DNA from: Sphingomonas pituitosa NBRC 102491
GTDB lineage: Bacteria; Pseudomonadota; Alphaproteobacteria; Sphingomonadales; Sphingomonadaceae
Reading direction: 5' to 3'
Assembly (NCBI RefSeq): GCF_001598435.1
Contig: NZ_BCYY01000004.1
Span: 1 to 64,000, forward strand
Length of the DNA: 64,000 nucleotides
The notes beneath the pieces were generated by a model that was not told the DNA's origin, did no database searches, and saw only the letters and a program-made list of their open reading frames with translations. The position numbers and the translations under genes were made by a program. Below, one piece after another: positions 20,765-30,288 of this stretch (within the stretch, counting starts at the first letter, position 1; the number at the start of each line of letters is the position of its first letter).

Positions 20765-21163
20765 CTAACCCTCGAACGCCGTGAGGATCGGGCACGGCCC
20801 GGCGCTGCCCGATCCGCATTCCCGCGCCAGCCGCGCCAGCCCCTCGCGCGCCTGCACCAGCTCGGCGATCTTCCCATCGAGCGCCACGATCCGCGCCCGC
20901 GCCAGTTCGCGCGCCCGTGCGCGATCGTCGGTCGCATCGAGCTCGAGCAGTTCGCCGATCTCCTCCAGCGTGAACCCGGCAGCCTGTGCCGAGCGGATGA
21001 AGCGCAGCCGCCGCAGCTCGCCCTCGCCATAGCGGCGCACCCCCGCATCCGGCCCGCCGCCCCGCGCCGGTGTGGGGAGCAGCCCGCGGCGCTGGTAGTA
21101 GCGCACCGTCTCCACCCCCACGCCGCCGGCCTCGGCAAGTTTTCCGATCGTACGTTGCGACAT
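20765..21163 (-). CDS. MerR-family transcriptional regulator, CueR-like
   Basis: A 132-residue regulator with the MerR winged helix at the N-terminus (TIGKLAEAGGVGVETVRYYQ), a dimerisation helix and a C-terminal metal loop, C116-x7-C124 (CGSGSAGPC). This spacing matches the CueR loop that binds a single monovalent metal ion. A Cys is absent around the position (about 77) where Hg/Zn sensors have one, also in line with a Cu(I)/Ag(I)-type sensor. The start is the ATG at 21163, 3 bases from a MerR-type promoter that fires in the other direction. The inducing metal is inference. Confidence 0.85.
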   Translation of the reverse strand: MSQRTIGKLAEAGGVGVETVRYYQRRGLLPTPARGGGPDAGVRRYGEGELRRLRFIRSAQAAGFTLEEIGELLELDATDDRARARELARARIVALDGKIAELVQAREGLARLARECGSGSAGPCPILTAFEG

Positions 21164-21166
21164 GGC

Positions 21167-21197
21167 TTGACTCCGTACCATGGTACGGACCGTATAG
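21167..21197 (+). promoter_or_regulatory. MerR-type promoter with 16-bp palindromic operator
   Basis: TTGACT (-35, 21167-21172) and GTATAG (-10, 21192-21197) are separated by 19 bases, the over-long spacing that MerR-family activators correct by twisting the DNA. The spacer contains the perfect palindrome CCGTACCATGGTACGG (21173-21188). The arrangement closely resembles the classical mer promoter. It drives the glutaredoxin/MauE gene and lies in the leader of the regulator gene. Confidence 0.85.
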
Positions 21198-21222
21198 CCG
21201 TTGCGGAGCCAAGGAAAGCCTG

Positions 21223-21981
21223 ATGCCATCCGCCTCGAACAAGACCGCAATTCTGTATCGCATGGTGATGGGCACGCATGTCTGCCCCTGGGGGCTGCGC
21301 GCCCTGCACCTGCTGAAAAGCCACGGTTACGCCGTCGACGACCGCCACCTGACCACCCGCGAGGAAACCGACGCCTTCAAGGCGCGGCACGGCGTGTCGA
21401 CCACCCCGCAGGCCTTTATCGGCGAGCAGCGGATCGGCGGGCATGACGATCTCCGCCGCTTCCTGGGCTTGAAGGTGCGCGACCCCAAGGCGACGACCTA
21501 TCGCCCGGTATTCGCGCTGTTCGCGATCGCCGCCCTGATGGCGCTGGCCGCGAGCCAGGCGGCCTATGGCACGCCGTTCACATTGCGGGCGGGCGAATGG
21601 TTCGTCAGCTTCTCCATGTGCCTGCTGGCGATGCTCAAGCTGCGCGACGTCGCCAGCTTCGCGACCATGTTCCTCGGCTACGATCTGCTGGCCCGGCGCT
21701 GGGTGCCCTATGCCACCCTCTACCCCTTCGCCGAGGCGGCGGCGGGGCTGCTGATGACGGCCAACCTGCTCACCTGGGTTTCCGCCCCGCTCGCGCTGTT
21801 CATTGGCGGCGTCGGCGCCGTGTCGGTGTTCAAGGCGGTCTATGTCGATCGCCGCGCGCTCAAATGCGCTTGTGTCGGCGGCGACAGCAATGTGCCGCTG
21901 GGCTTCGTGTCACTCACCGAAAACCTGATGATGATCGCGATGGGCGCCTGGATGCTCGCGCGCACCGTTCTGGGAGTCTGA
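21223..21981 (+). CDS. Glutaredoxin-domain/MauE-type membrane protein
   Basis: A 252-residue fusion. Residues 8-82 are glutaredoxin-like with the motif HVCPWGLRAL (one Cys, C21, where classical glutaredoxins have CPxC) and the TTPQAFIGEQRIGG strand-turn. Residues about 95-250 hold four to five hydrophobic spans of the MauE/DoxX class, with a CAC pair at C215/C217 in a loop. This looks like a redox-coupled inner-membrane protein handling thiols or metals. AAGGAAAG precedes the ATG, and transcription would start about 25 bases upstream from the MerR-type promoter. Its stop is 3 bases before the next gene, so they form an operon. Confidence 0.75.
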   Translation: MPSASNKTAILYRMVMGTHVCPWGLRALHLLKSHGYAVDDRHLTTREETDAFKARHGVSTTPQAFIGEQRIGGHDDLRRFLGLKVRDPKATTYRPVFALFAIAALMALAASQAAYGTPFTLRAGEWFVSFSMCLLAMLKLRDVASFATMFLGYDLLARRWVPYATLYPFAEAAAGLLMTANLLTWVSAPLALFIGGVGAVSVFKAVYVDRRALKCACVGGDSNVPLGFVSLTENLMMIAMGAWMLARTVLGV

Positions 21982-21984
21982 TCC

Positions 21985-23304
21985 TTGCGTACCCTGCTAC
22001 CCGCCCTCGCCCTGCTCGCCCCCCTGCCCGCGCTCGCGCAGGAGGATCACAGCATGCACGACATGTCCGCCATGCCCGCCGAGCCGACACCGCAGGACCA
22101 TGCCGCGATGGGCCACGCCATGCCCGGCATGGATGCGGACCGGCCGATGCCGATGATGCGCATGGGCGGCTCCGATCACGCGGCGGGCGGTTCGGGCACC
22201 GCGCTGCTCCCCCAGGCCGACGGGCCGATGCGCGGCGTGATGCTCGGCCATGGCGACTGGATGGTGATGGCGCACGGATATGTCTGGGGCGTCTATACCG
22301 ATCAGGGCGGCAAGCGCGGCAGCGACGAGGCATTCGTCGAATCGATGGCGATGCTCAGCGCCACCCGCGACTGGGGCGGCACCAGTCTTCAGCTTCGCGC
22401 AATGGGCAGCCTGGAGCCCGCCATGGGCCAGCGCGGCTATCCGAACCTGTTCGCCAGCGGCGAGACGGCGAACGGCGTAGCCCTGGTCGATCGCCAGCAC
22501 CCGCACGATCTGTTCATGGAACTCTCCGCCCGCGTCGACACCCAGGTCGCGCCCGGCACCAAGCTGTTCGTCTATGGCGGCCCGGTCGCCGAGCCGGCGC
22601 TCGGCCCCAGCGCCTTCATGCACCGCCGTTCGGCCCGCTATTTCGCGCTGTCCCCGATCGCGCACCACTGGTTCGACAGCAGCCACATCACCTATGGCGT
22701 CGTCACCGGCGGCGTGCAGGCGGGGCGCGTGCAGCTCGAAGGCTCGTGGTTCAACGGCCGCGAGCCCGACGAGCATCGCTGGGACGTGGATCGCATCAAG
22801 CTCGACAGCTGGAGCGTGCGCGCCAGCTGGTCGCCCACCGATCGCTGGGTGGCGCAGGTCTCGACCGGGCGGCTCAAAAGTCCCGAAGTCACCCATGCCG
22901 GCGAAGACGAGCAGCGCACCACCGCCAGCCTCCATTACAGCACGGGCAAGGTCTCCGCGATGGTCGCCTATGCCGCCAAGCACCGCCTGCCGGGGCCGGT
23001 GCTGAGCGCCTTCACCGCCGAAGCGAACTGGGATCTCACCAGCCGCCACAGTCTGTTCGGCCGGGTGGAGAATGTCGCCAATGACGAGCTTTTCCCCGAT
23101 CACGACGATCCGCTGCACGACCGGAAATTCCGCGTGACGCGGTTCGAGGGCGGCTATGCCTATCGCATCCCGCTGGCCCACCAGACCGAGCTGGCACTGG
23201 GCGGATCGGTCGCGGCCTATGCCAAGCCGAGCGCGCTCGATGCGGCGTATGGCAAGGCGCCGGTGAGCTACACGCTGTTCGCGCGGCTGGCGCTGGGGCG
23301 GTAA
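21985..23304 (+). CDS. Met/His-rich outer-membrane protein of the MerR/MauE operon
   Basis: A 439-residue protein with a signal peptide (1-19, ALA-Q) and then a 50-residue segment packed with Met, His and Asp (HSMHDMSAMP, DHAAMGHAMPGMD, MPMMRMGG), a composition typical of periplasmic copper-binding proteins. The rest has alternating hydrophobic patterns, many aromatic residues and ends YTLFARLALGR, as for an outer-membrane beta barrel. I do not recognise a named family. It starts with TTG, preceded at 8 bases by GGGAG, 3 bases after the MauE-type gene. A role in metal binding or export is inferred from composition and from the CueR-like regulator. Confidence 0.7.
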   Translation: MRTLLPALALLAPLPALAQEDHSMHDMSAMPAEPTPQDHAAMGHAMPGMDADRPMPMMRMGGSDHAAGGSGTALLPQADGPMRGVMLGHGDWMVMAHGYVWGVYTDQGGKRGSDEAFVESMAMLSATRDWGGTSLQLRAMGSLEPAMGQRGYPNLFASGETANGVALVDRQHPHDLFMELSARVDTQVAPGTKLFVYGGPVAEPALGPSAFMHRRSARYFALSPIAHHWFDSSHITYGVVTGGVQAGRVQLEGSWFNGREPDEHRWDVDRIKLDSWSVRASWSPTDRWVAQVSTGRLKSPEVTHAGEDEQRTTASLHYSTGKVSAMVAYAAKHRLPGPVLSAFTAEANWDLTSRHSLFGRVENVANDELFPDHDDPLHDRKFRVTRFEGGYAYRIPLAHQTELALGGSVAAYAKPSALDAAYGKAPVSYTLFARLALGR

Positions 23305-23353
23305 CGCAAAAGCGCCTTCTCCTTGCAATGAAACCGGCGCATGGAGCCGCCCC

Positions 23354-24628
23354 ATGCGCTGGACTACCCGTATCGCCGCCGCCGCCCTTGTCGCGGTTCT
23401 CCAGGCCTGTGCCACGCCGCCGGCCCACACCCCGCCGCCACCGCCTGCCATGGCCAACGAAGCGCGGCCGCCGGTGACCATCCTGATCTCGATCGACGGT
23501 TTTCGCAGCGATTATCTCCAGCGCGGCGTGACCCCCAATCTCGCCCGGCTCGCGGCGCAGGGAATCACCGGCCCGATGCGCCCGAGCTTCCCGAGCAAGA
23601 CCTTCCCCAATCACTGGACGCTGGTAACCGGGCTGGTGCCCGACCATCACGGCATCGTCGGCAACCGGATGGAGGACGCCGCCCATCCGGGCCAGACCTT
23701 CACCACCGCCAGCGACGCGCCCTATTGGTGGAACGCCGCGCCGCCGATCTGGGTCGAGGCGGAACGCGCCGGCATCCGCACAGGCACGGTATTCTGGCCC
23801 GGCGCGAACGTCGCCTGGGGCAGCACGGTGACCAAGGCAGATCATGGCGACTATGCCGGCGGCGCCCGCCCCCGCGACTGGCTGCAATATAATCAGGCGA
23901 TCAACGGCACGCAGCGCGTCGACACGGTGCTCGACTGGCTCCGTCGCCCGGCCGCAGCGGACCGCCCGCGCTTCGTGACCCTCTATTTCGACCGGGTCGA
24001 TGTGGTGGGCCACGACTATGGGCCGAACTCCCCCGAGGTGGCCCAGGCTGCCGCGCAGGTGGACGCCCAGATCGGTGCGCTGGTCGATGGCCTCGCGGCG
24101 CTCCACCAGCCGGCGAACCTCGTCCTTGTTTCCGATCACGGCATGTCGGAGACGAGCGACACGCGCGTCATCCCGCTCGACCTCCCCAAGGACAGCTATC
24201 ATCTGATCGAGGCAGGCCCCTTCGCGGCGCTCACCCCGCTGCCCGGCAAGGAAGCGCTGGTGGAAGGGACGCTGCTCGGCCGCCACCCGCACATGGAATG
24301 CTGGCGCAAGGCCGAGATTCCGGCACGCTTCCGCTTCGGCAGCAACCCCCGCATCCCGGCGATCCTCTGCCTCGCCGAGCCGCGCTGGATGATCGTCGAG
24401 AAGTTGCCCGACGCGCCCTTTACCCGCGGCGAGCATGGCTATGACAATCGCTCGGCCGACATGGCCGCGCTGTTCATCGCCGCGGGCCCCGCCTTCCGCC
24501 ACGGCACGGTGCCCGCCTTCGACAATGTCGACGTCGCTCCGCTACTCCGCGACCTGCTCGGCCTGCCGCCAGGGCGCGGTCTTGACGGCGACGACGCACC
24601 CTTCCGGAGCCTGCTCCAGCCCCGCTGA
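23354..24628 (+). CDS. Nucleotide pyrophosphatase/phosphodiesterase-family lipoprotein
   Basis: A 424-residue lipoprotein (lipobox VLQAC, Cys19) of the alkaline-phosphatase superfamily. Two zinc sites are visible: ISIDGFR with Asp48, the nucleophile region PSFPSKTFPNHWT with Thr83, then YFDRVDVVGHDYGP and SDHGMSE, and finally RGEHGYDN. The order and the Thr nucleophile match the NPP subfamily, which hydrolyses nucleotide pyrophosphate bonds or phosphodiesters. It would act in the periplasm. It lies 49 bases after the outer-membrane protein gene and could be cotranscribed. Confidence 0.9.
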   Translation: MRWTTRIAAAALVAVLQACATPPAHTPPPPPAMANEARPPVTILISIDGFRSDYLQRGVTPNLARLAAQGITGPMRPSFPSKTFPNHWTLVTGLVPDHHGIVGNRMEDAAHPGQTFTTASDAPYWWNAAPPIWVEAERAGIRTGTVFWPGANVAWGSTVTKADHGDYAGGARPRDWLQYNQAINGTQRVDTVLDWLRRPAAADRPRFVTLYFDRVDVVGHDYGPNSPEVAQAAAQVDAQIGALVDGLAALHQPANLVLVSDHGMSETSDTRVIPLDLPKDSYHLIEAGPFAALTPLPGKEALVEGTLLGRHPHMECWRKAEIPARFRFGSNPRIPAILCLAEPRWMIVEKLPDAPFTRGEHGYDNRSADMAALFIAAGPAFRHGTVPAFDNVDVAPLLRDLLGLPPGRGLDGDDAPFRSLLQPR

Positions 24629-24643
24629 ATCCGCTTGCCAGCA

Positions 24644-24666
24644 ACGAGTTTCTGATTGAAACTCGT
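24644..24666 (+). promoter_or_regulatory. Hairpin immediately before the MaoC-like start codon
   Basis: ACGAGTTTC (24644-24652) pairs perfectly with GAAACTCGT (24658-24666) across TGATT. The stem ends 4 bases before the ATG and covers where a ribosome-binding site should be; no Shine-Dalgarno is seen. It could modulate translation, or serve as a terminator for the upstream gene, although no T run follows. Confidence 0.4.
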
Positions 24667-24670
24667 CACC

Positions 24671-25120
24671 ATGCGCTTTTTCGACGACATCCAGCCAGGC
24701 GACCGCGCGAGTTTCGGCCGCTACGACGTCACCCGCGAGGAAGTGCTCGACTTCGCCAGAAAATACGATCCGCAGCCGTTCCACCTCTCGGACGAAGCTG
24801 CCGCGAAGACGCATTTCGGCCGGCTGGCGGCGAGCGGCTGGCACACCAACGCGATGACGATGGCGATGCTGGTCGCGCATCATGCGGAAGAACCCGTCGC
24901 CAGTCTGGGCGCCGCGGGTATCGACGAACTCCGCTGGCTGAAGCCGGTCTACCCTGGCGACGTGCTCCGCTGCGAAACCGAAGTGCTGGAGGCGCGCGCC
25001 TCGCAGAGCCGCCCGGACATGGGCATCGTCCGCAGCCGGATGACCACCTTCAACCAGAAGGACGAGCCGGTCCTCAGCTTCATCGCCAACGCCCTGATCG
25101 CCCGGCGCAAGCAGGATTGA
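24671..25120 (+). CDS. MaoC-like dehydratase
   Basis: A 149-residue single hot-dog protein. Residues 1-40 give RFFDDIQPGDRASFGRYDVT, and the hydratase-type catalytic pair follows in FARKYDPQPFHLSDEAA (Asp and His) and HFGRLAASGWHTN. The segment GIDELRWLKPVYPGDVLR is also typical. These enzymes hydrate or dehydrate enoyl-CoA, and substrate chain length cannot be read from the sequence. The frame continues upstream to a TTG, but the ATG starts the family pattern. Confidence 0.9.
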   Translation: MRFFDDIQPGDRASFGRYDVTREEVLDFARKYDPQPFHLSDEAAAKTHFGRLAASGWHTNAMTMAMLVAHHAEEPVASLGAAGIDELRWLKPVYPGDVLRCETEVLEARASQSRPDMGIVRSRMTTFNQKDEPVLSFIANALIARRKQD

Positions 25121-25123
25121 GGC

Positions 25124-26272
<1,149 letters not shown>

Positions 26273-26347
26273 GGTTCCATGCTAGCCGCTGCCCGGCCGC
26301 CGTGCCACGCCTTTCGTGCGAGCAAGGGCGGGCAGCGGTTCAGCGGT

Positions 26348-26713
26348 TCAGCGGTGCGGACGTCCGCGACCCGGCCGACCGACGCCGGGACGCCCGCGAA
26401 ATTCCCGCCAGTTGTTGCGCCAGCGCTGGTCGCCGCGCCAGCCGCCGCGGCGCTGCTCCCAATAGGCGCGCTGACCGTCGTTCCAGGCGTGGCGATGGCG
26501 GTAGCGATCATACACATAGGCACCGGTGCCGGGGTAATAATAGTCGTCGTACCAGCCCCAATAGGGGCTGCCATAGCCACTGCCGTACCCGCTGCCGTAC
26601 CCGACGGCGACGCGCGAGCCGCCATAGCCATAGCCGTCGTCCATGCAGCCGCCGAGTGCCGCAGCACCGCCGAGCAGCGCTGCGCCGAGTATCGTCTTCA
26701 CACCGATGTGCAT
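26348..26713 (-). CDS. Small Gly/Tyr/Arg-rich lipoprotein
   Basis: A 121-residue lipoprotein (lipobox ALGGC, Cys23). The mature part has Gly-Tyr-Gly and Ser-Gly-Tyr repeats, then a Tyr/Asp-rich section and a very Arg-rich C-terminal tail (GRPGVGRPGRGRPHR). It is the type of small surface lipoprotein common in sphingomonads. No domain is recognised and the function is unknown. Confidence 0.7.
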   Translation of the reverse strand: MHIGVKTILGAALLGGAAALGGCMDDGYGYGGSRVAVGYGSGYGSGYGSPYWGWYDDYYYPGTGAYVYDRYRHRHAWNDGQRAYWEQRRGGWRGDQRWRNNWREFRGRPGVGRPGRGRPHR

Positions 26714-26807
26714 CGATCACGCTCCTGTACCGGAGGCGCGCAGCAAGGCGATGCCCGAGGACGCGCTCCTCAACCGGAGAAGCGCGCAGGAACGGCCGGG
26801 AGTTCCG

Positions 26808-27350
26808 TCAGTGGCCCTCGAACGCGACCAGCGCCGAAACCGCGATCCCGTCGCTGCGCAGCGCATCCGCGCCGCCCAGGTCAGGCAGGTCGACGACGAA
26901 CGAGGCCTGCGCCACCTCCGCGCCTGCCTTGCGCAGCAGCCGCACCGCCGCACGGGCCGTGCCGCCGGTGGCGATCAGGTCGTCGACCAGCAGCACGCGG
27001 GCGCCGGGGACCAGCGCATCGGCATGGATGGCGATCCGGTCGGTGCCGTATTCGAGCGCATAATCCTCGGCGATGGTCGCGCCCGGCAGCTTGCCGTCCT
27101 TGCGGATCAGCAGCACGCCGGTGCCGAGCTGCACCGCCAGGGCTGCACCGAACACGAAGCCGCGGGCCTCGACGCCGGCGACCAGATCGATCTTGCCGTC
27201 GACCTGCGCCGCCATCTTCTCGATGGTGAGCCGCAGCCCCTCGGCATCCAGCAGCAGCGTGGTGATGTCGCGAAACAGGATCCCCGGCTTCGGAAAGTCG
27301 GGGATCGTGCGAATGCGACTGCGAATGTCTTCGTTCTGCTGGATGTCCAT
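26808..27350 (-). CDS. apt: Adenine phosphoribosyltransferase
   Basis: A 180-residue purine-salvage enzyme making AMP from adenine and PRPP. It starts DIRSRIRTIPDFPKPGILFRD, contains VAGVEARGFVFGAALA and LIRKDGKLPG, and has the PRPP loop VLLVDDLIATGGTARAA. The ATG at 27350 overlaps the cytochrome c1 stop (TGATG), so it is translated by coupling to the end of the bc1 operon, an unusual partner for a salvage gene. Confidence 0.96.
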   Translation of the reverse strand: MDIQQNEDIRSRIRTIPDFPKPGILFRDITTLLLDAEGLRLTIEKMAAQVDGKIDLVAGVEARGFVFGAALAVQLGTGVLLIRKDGKLPGATIAEDYALEYGTDRIAIHADALVPGARVLLVDDLIATGGTARAAVRLLRKAGAEVAQASFVVDLPDLGGADALRSDGIAVSALVAFEGH

Positions 27351-28186
27351 CAATGCTTCATGCCGCGCCAAACCGTGAGGTACGCGCCATAGGCGAGCAC
27401 GGTGGCAAACAGCAAGAAGATCACGACGGCCGCACCCGCCTGGTGGCGCACCTGCAGCGTCGGCTCGGCGGTCCAGACGAGGAAGGCGGAGACGTCCTTC
27501 GCCATCTGGTCCACGCTCGCGCGGGTGCCGTCGTCATACTGGACCTGGCCCTCGCTGGTCAGGGGCGGCGGCATGGCGATGTTGAGGTTGGCGAAATAGG
27601 GGTTGAAGTGCATGCCCTCGGGCGTCTTCATCGCCTCCGGGAACTTCGCCGCCACCGCCGGATCGGGCTTCTCGCCATAGCCGGTCAGCAGCGAATGGAC
27701 ATAGGCCGCGCCGTCATGCCGCGCCTTGGTGATCAGGCTGAGGTCCGGCGGATTGCCGGTGCCGGCGTAATAGACCTTCGGGATGTGGTCCGAGGGGATG
27801 TTGTCGCGCTCGCCCCAGGTGCCGGCCTTCTCGTCGAACACCGGCTGCTTCATCGCCCATTCCTTGGCGATCTTCTTCACCTGCGCGTCGCTGTATCCAA
27901 GGTCCTTGAGGTTGCGGAAGGAGATCATGTGCAGCGAGTGGCACGCCGCGCAGACTTCCTTGTACACCTTGAAGCCGCGCTGAAGCTGGCCGAGATCGAA
28001 CTTGCCGAGCGGCCCGTTCGAAGCGATGTCCAGCTCCTTCGGATGCTTGTGCAGCGCCTGTTCGGCGGTCTGCTTCGGCGGCTCCTTGATCAGGCCGGTG
28101 ATGCTGCTGATCAGCGCCAGCAGCAGCACGAAGACGAAGCCGGCACCGATCAGGAACTTGATCGAGCGGAAAAAGATCGACGTCAT
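27350..28186 (-). CDS. petC: Cytochrome c1 of the bc1 complex
   Basis: A 278-residue c1 subunit carrying electrons from the Rieske centre to cytochrome c. The covalent haem site is CAACH (residues 79-83); the Met ligand lies near FANLNIAMPPPL. An N-terminal segment acts as signal/anchor and a C-terminal span (about 248-270) anchors the protein. It is the last of petA-petB-petC, 14 bases after petB. Confidence 0.96.
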   Translation of the reverse strand: MTSIFFRSIKFLIGAGFVFVLLLALISSITGLIKEPPKQTAEQALHKHPKELDIASNGPLGKFDLGQLQRGFKVYKEVCAACHSLHMISFRNLKDLGYSDAQVKKIAKEWAMKQPVFDEKAGTWGERDNIPSDHIPKVYYAGTGNPPDLSLITKARHDGAAYVHSLLTGYGEKPDPAVAAKFPEAMKTPEGMHFNPYFANLNIAMPPPLTSEGQVQYDDGTRASVDQMAKDVSAFLVWTAEPTLQVRHQAGAAVVIFLLFATVLAYGAYLTVWRGMKH

Positions 28187-28200
28187 GGTCCCCGGCCCCC

Positions 28201-29490
28201 TTATGCCGTCGCCGCGGTGGCGGTGATGCGCGATCCGCCTTCATTCCCCAGCACCGCTTCGGTGATCGAGTTGGGCAGCGGGCGCGGCGTCTCGATCCGC
28301 GAGATGATCGGCACGATGATCAGGAAGTGCGCGAAATAGTAAGCGGCGGCGATCTGGCTGATGATCACATAGGCCGGCTCCGCCGGCGAACCGCCGCACC
28401 AGCCGAGGATCAGCACGTCGGCGACCAGCAGCCAGAAGGCGATGCGGTACATCGGCCGGAAATTGGCCGAGCGCACCGGCGAGCGATCGAGCCAGGGCAG
28501 GAAGAACAAGAGCAGGATCGATCCGAACATCGCCAGCACGCCCCACAGCTTCGCCGGCAGGATGAAGTCCGCGGTGAAGGCGCGCAGGATCGCGTAGAAG
28601 GGCCAGAAATACCATTCGGGCACGATGTGGGCGGGCGTCGAGAGCGGGTTGGCCGGGATGTAGTTGTCCGGGTGGCCCAGATAATCGGGATAGAAGAAGA
28701 TCAGCGTCGAGAACAGGATCAGGAACACGCCCACCCCGAACCCATCCTTGGCGGTGTAATAGGGGTGGAACGGGATGGTATCCTGCTCGCCCTTCACCTC
28801 CACGCCGGTCGGGTTGTTCGAACCCGGAATGTGCAGCGCCCAGATGTGCAGGATGATCACGCCCGCGATCACGAACGGCAGCAGATAGTGGAGCGAGAAG
28901 AAGCGGTTGAGCGTCGCATCGTCCGGTGCATAGCCGCCGAGCAGCCACACGCGGACCCAATCGCCCACCACGGGTATGGCCGAGAAGAAGCCGGTGATCA
29001 CCTGCGCCCCCCAGAAGCTCATCTGCCCCCAGGGGAGCACATAGCCCATGAAGGCGGTGGCCATCATCAGCAGGAAGATGACGACGCCGAGCAGCCACAC
29101 CATCTCGCGCGGCGCCTTGTACGATCCGTAATGCAGGCCGCGGAAGATGTGGATGTACACCACGATGAAGAACATGCTGGCGCCGTTGGCGTGGGCGAAG
29201 CGCAGGAACCAGCCCGCGTTCACGTCGCGCATGATCGTGCCGTTCACCGAATCGAACGCGCCGGCGGCTGAGCTGTGGAAGTGCATCGCCAGCACGATGC
29301 CGGTGACGATCTGGATCACCAGCGACAGCCCTGCCAGGATGCCGAAGTTCCAGAAATAGTTCAGGTTGCGCGGCACCGGGTATCCGGCGCCGATCGCGTT
29401 ATAGACGAACCGCGGCAGTGGCAGCCGATCGTCCACCCATTTCATCACCGGGTTTTTCGGCTCGTAATGGCGCGCCCAGGGAAAGCTCAT
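28201..29490 (-). CDS. petB: Cytochrome b of the bc1 complex
   Basis: A 429-residue integral-membrane quinol-oxidising subunit with eight spans expected. The b-haem His pairs are seen around [20 protein letters not shown] (H100, H114) and [18 protein letters not shown]. The Qo-site motif PEWY lies in [16 protein letters not shown]. The C-terminal extension to about 430 is usual for alphaproteobacteria. It is 12 bases after petA. Confidence 0.97.
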   Translation of the reverse strand: MSFPWARHYEPKNPVMKWVDDRLPLPRFVYNAIGAGYPVPRNLNYFWNFGILAGLSLVIQIVTGIVLAMHFHSSAAGAFDSVNGTIMRDVNAGWFLRFAHANGASMFFIVVYIHIFRGLHYGSYKAPREMVWLLGVVIFLLMMATAFMGYVLPWGQMSFWGAQVITGFFSAIPVVGDWVRVWLLGGYAPDDATLNRFFSLHYLLPFVIAGVIILHIWALHIPGSNNPTGVEVKGEQDTIPFHPYYTAKDGFGVGVFLILFSTLIFFYPDYLGHPDNYIPANPLSTPAHIVPEWYFWPFYAILRAFTADFILPAKLWGVLAMFGSILLLFFLPWLDRSPVRSANFRPMYRIAFWLLVADVLILGWCGGSPAEPAYVIISQIAAAYYFAHFLIIVPIISRIETPRPLPNSITEAVLGNEGGSRITATAATA

Positions 29491-29502
29491 CCAGGTCTCT
29501 CC

Positions 29503-30087
29503 TCACCCAACAACGACGACCGTGTCGGACGTGAAATTATATTTTGGTACTTCGAGATTCTTTGGCGCCGGCCCCTGACGGATGCGGCCGGCGGTATCAT
29601 AGGCCGAGCCGTGGCACGGGCAGAAATAGCCGCCGAACGGGCCCCGGCTCTCGCCCTCGCCCGCGCCCAGCGGCACGCAGCCGAGATGGGTGCACACGCC
29701 CAGCGTGATCAGCCAGTTCTTGTGGCCTTCCGCGGTGCGCTGGTCCAGCGTCTGCGGATCGCGCAGGCTGGAGACCGGCACCGCATCGGCCTGCGAGATC
29801 TCCGCCGGGGTCAGGTTGCGGACGAACAAAGGCTGCTTGCGGAAGCTGGCCTTGATCGCCTGCCCCGGCTCGATCGCCGCGAGGTTCACCTCGGTGGTCG
29901 ACTGCGCCAGCACGTCGGCCGACGGGTTCATCGAGTTGACCAGCGGCAGCACCACCACGCCGGCGCCCACCGCCGCCACCGATGCGGCGGCATAGGTGAG
30001 ATAATCGCGACGACGGGGATTCTCGATGATTTCGCCGCCTGGGCCTACGGTCTGTTCGGGAGAAACGCCTTCTTCAAACGTTGCCAT
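29503..30087 (-). CDS. petA: Ubiquinol-cytochrome c reductase iron-sulfur subunit (Rieske)
   Basis: A 194-residue Rieske protein. A Tat-type anchor is seen at NPRRRDYLTYAAASVAAVGA. The [2Fe-2S] ligands are C132-T-H134 with C137 and C156-P-C158-H159. It is the first gene of the petABC operon, transcribed from the promoter upstream, and the complex sits in the inner membrane. Confidence 0.96.
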   Translation of the reverse strand: MATFEEGVSPEQTVGPGGEIIENPRRRDYLTYAAASVAAVGAGVVVLPLVNSMNPSADVLAQSTTEVNLAAIEPGQAIKASFRKQPLFVRNLTPAEISQADAVPVSSLRDPQTLDQRTAEGHKNWLITLGVCTHLGCVPLGAGEGESRGPFGGYFCPCHGSAYDTAGRIRQGPAPKNLEVPKYNFTSDTVVVVG

Positions 30088-30194
30088 GCTCTAGCCCTTG
30101 CACTTCGGGAACTCTTCCGCGCGAGAACCGCGGAGAGAGGAACGCGGACGAAACGAAGCTCAGTGCCGGCCGGATTTCCGGTGGCGTTACAAGT

Positions 30195-30224
30195 TTGATA
30201 GACGGCGCAATGCAGCTTTGCCAA
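30195..30224 (-). promoter_or_regulatory. Candidate promoter of petABC
   Basis: On the minus strand TTGGCA (30219-30224) is followed after 18 bases by TATCAA (30195-30200), 108 bases upstream of the petA start. The long leader may hold control elements. Confidence 0.45.
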
Positions 30225-30288
30225 CAGGGTTTTTCATATTCTCGTCTCCAAGGCCTTAATGTTGCACTGCAAAATGACTTGCCCCTCG

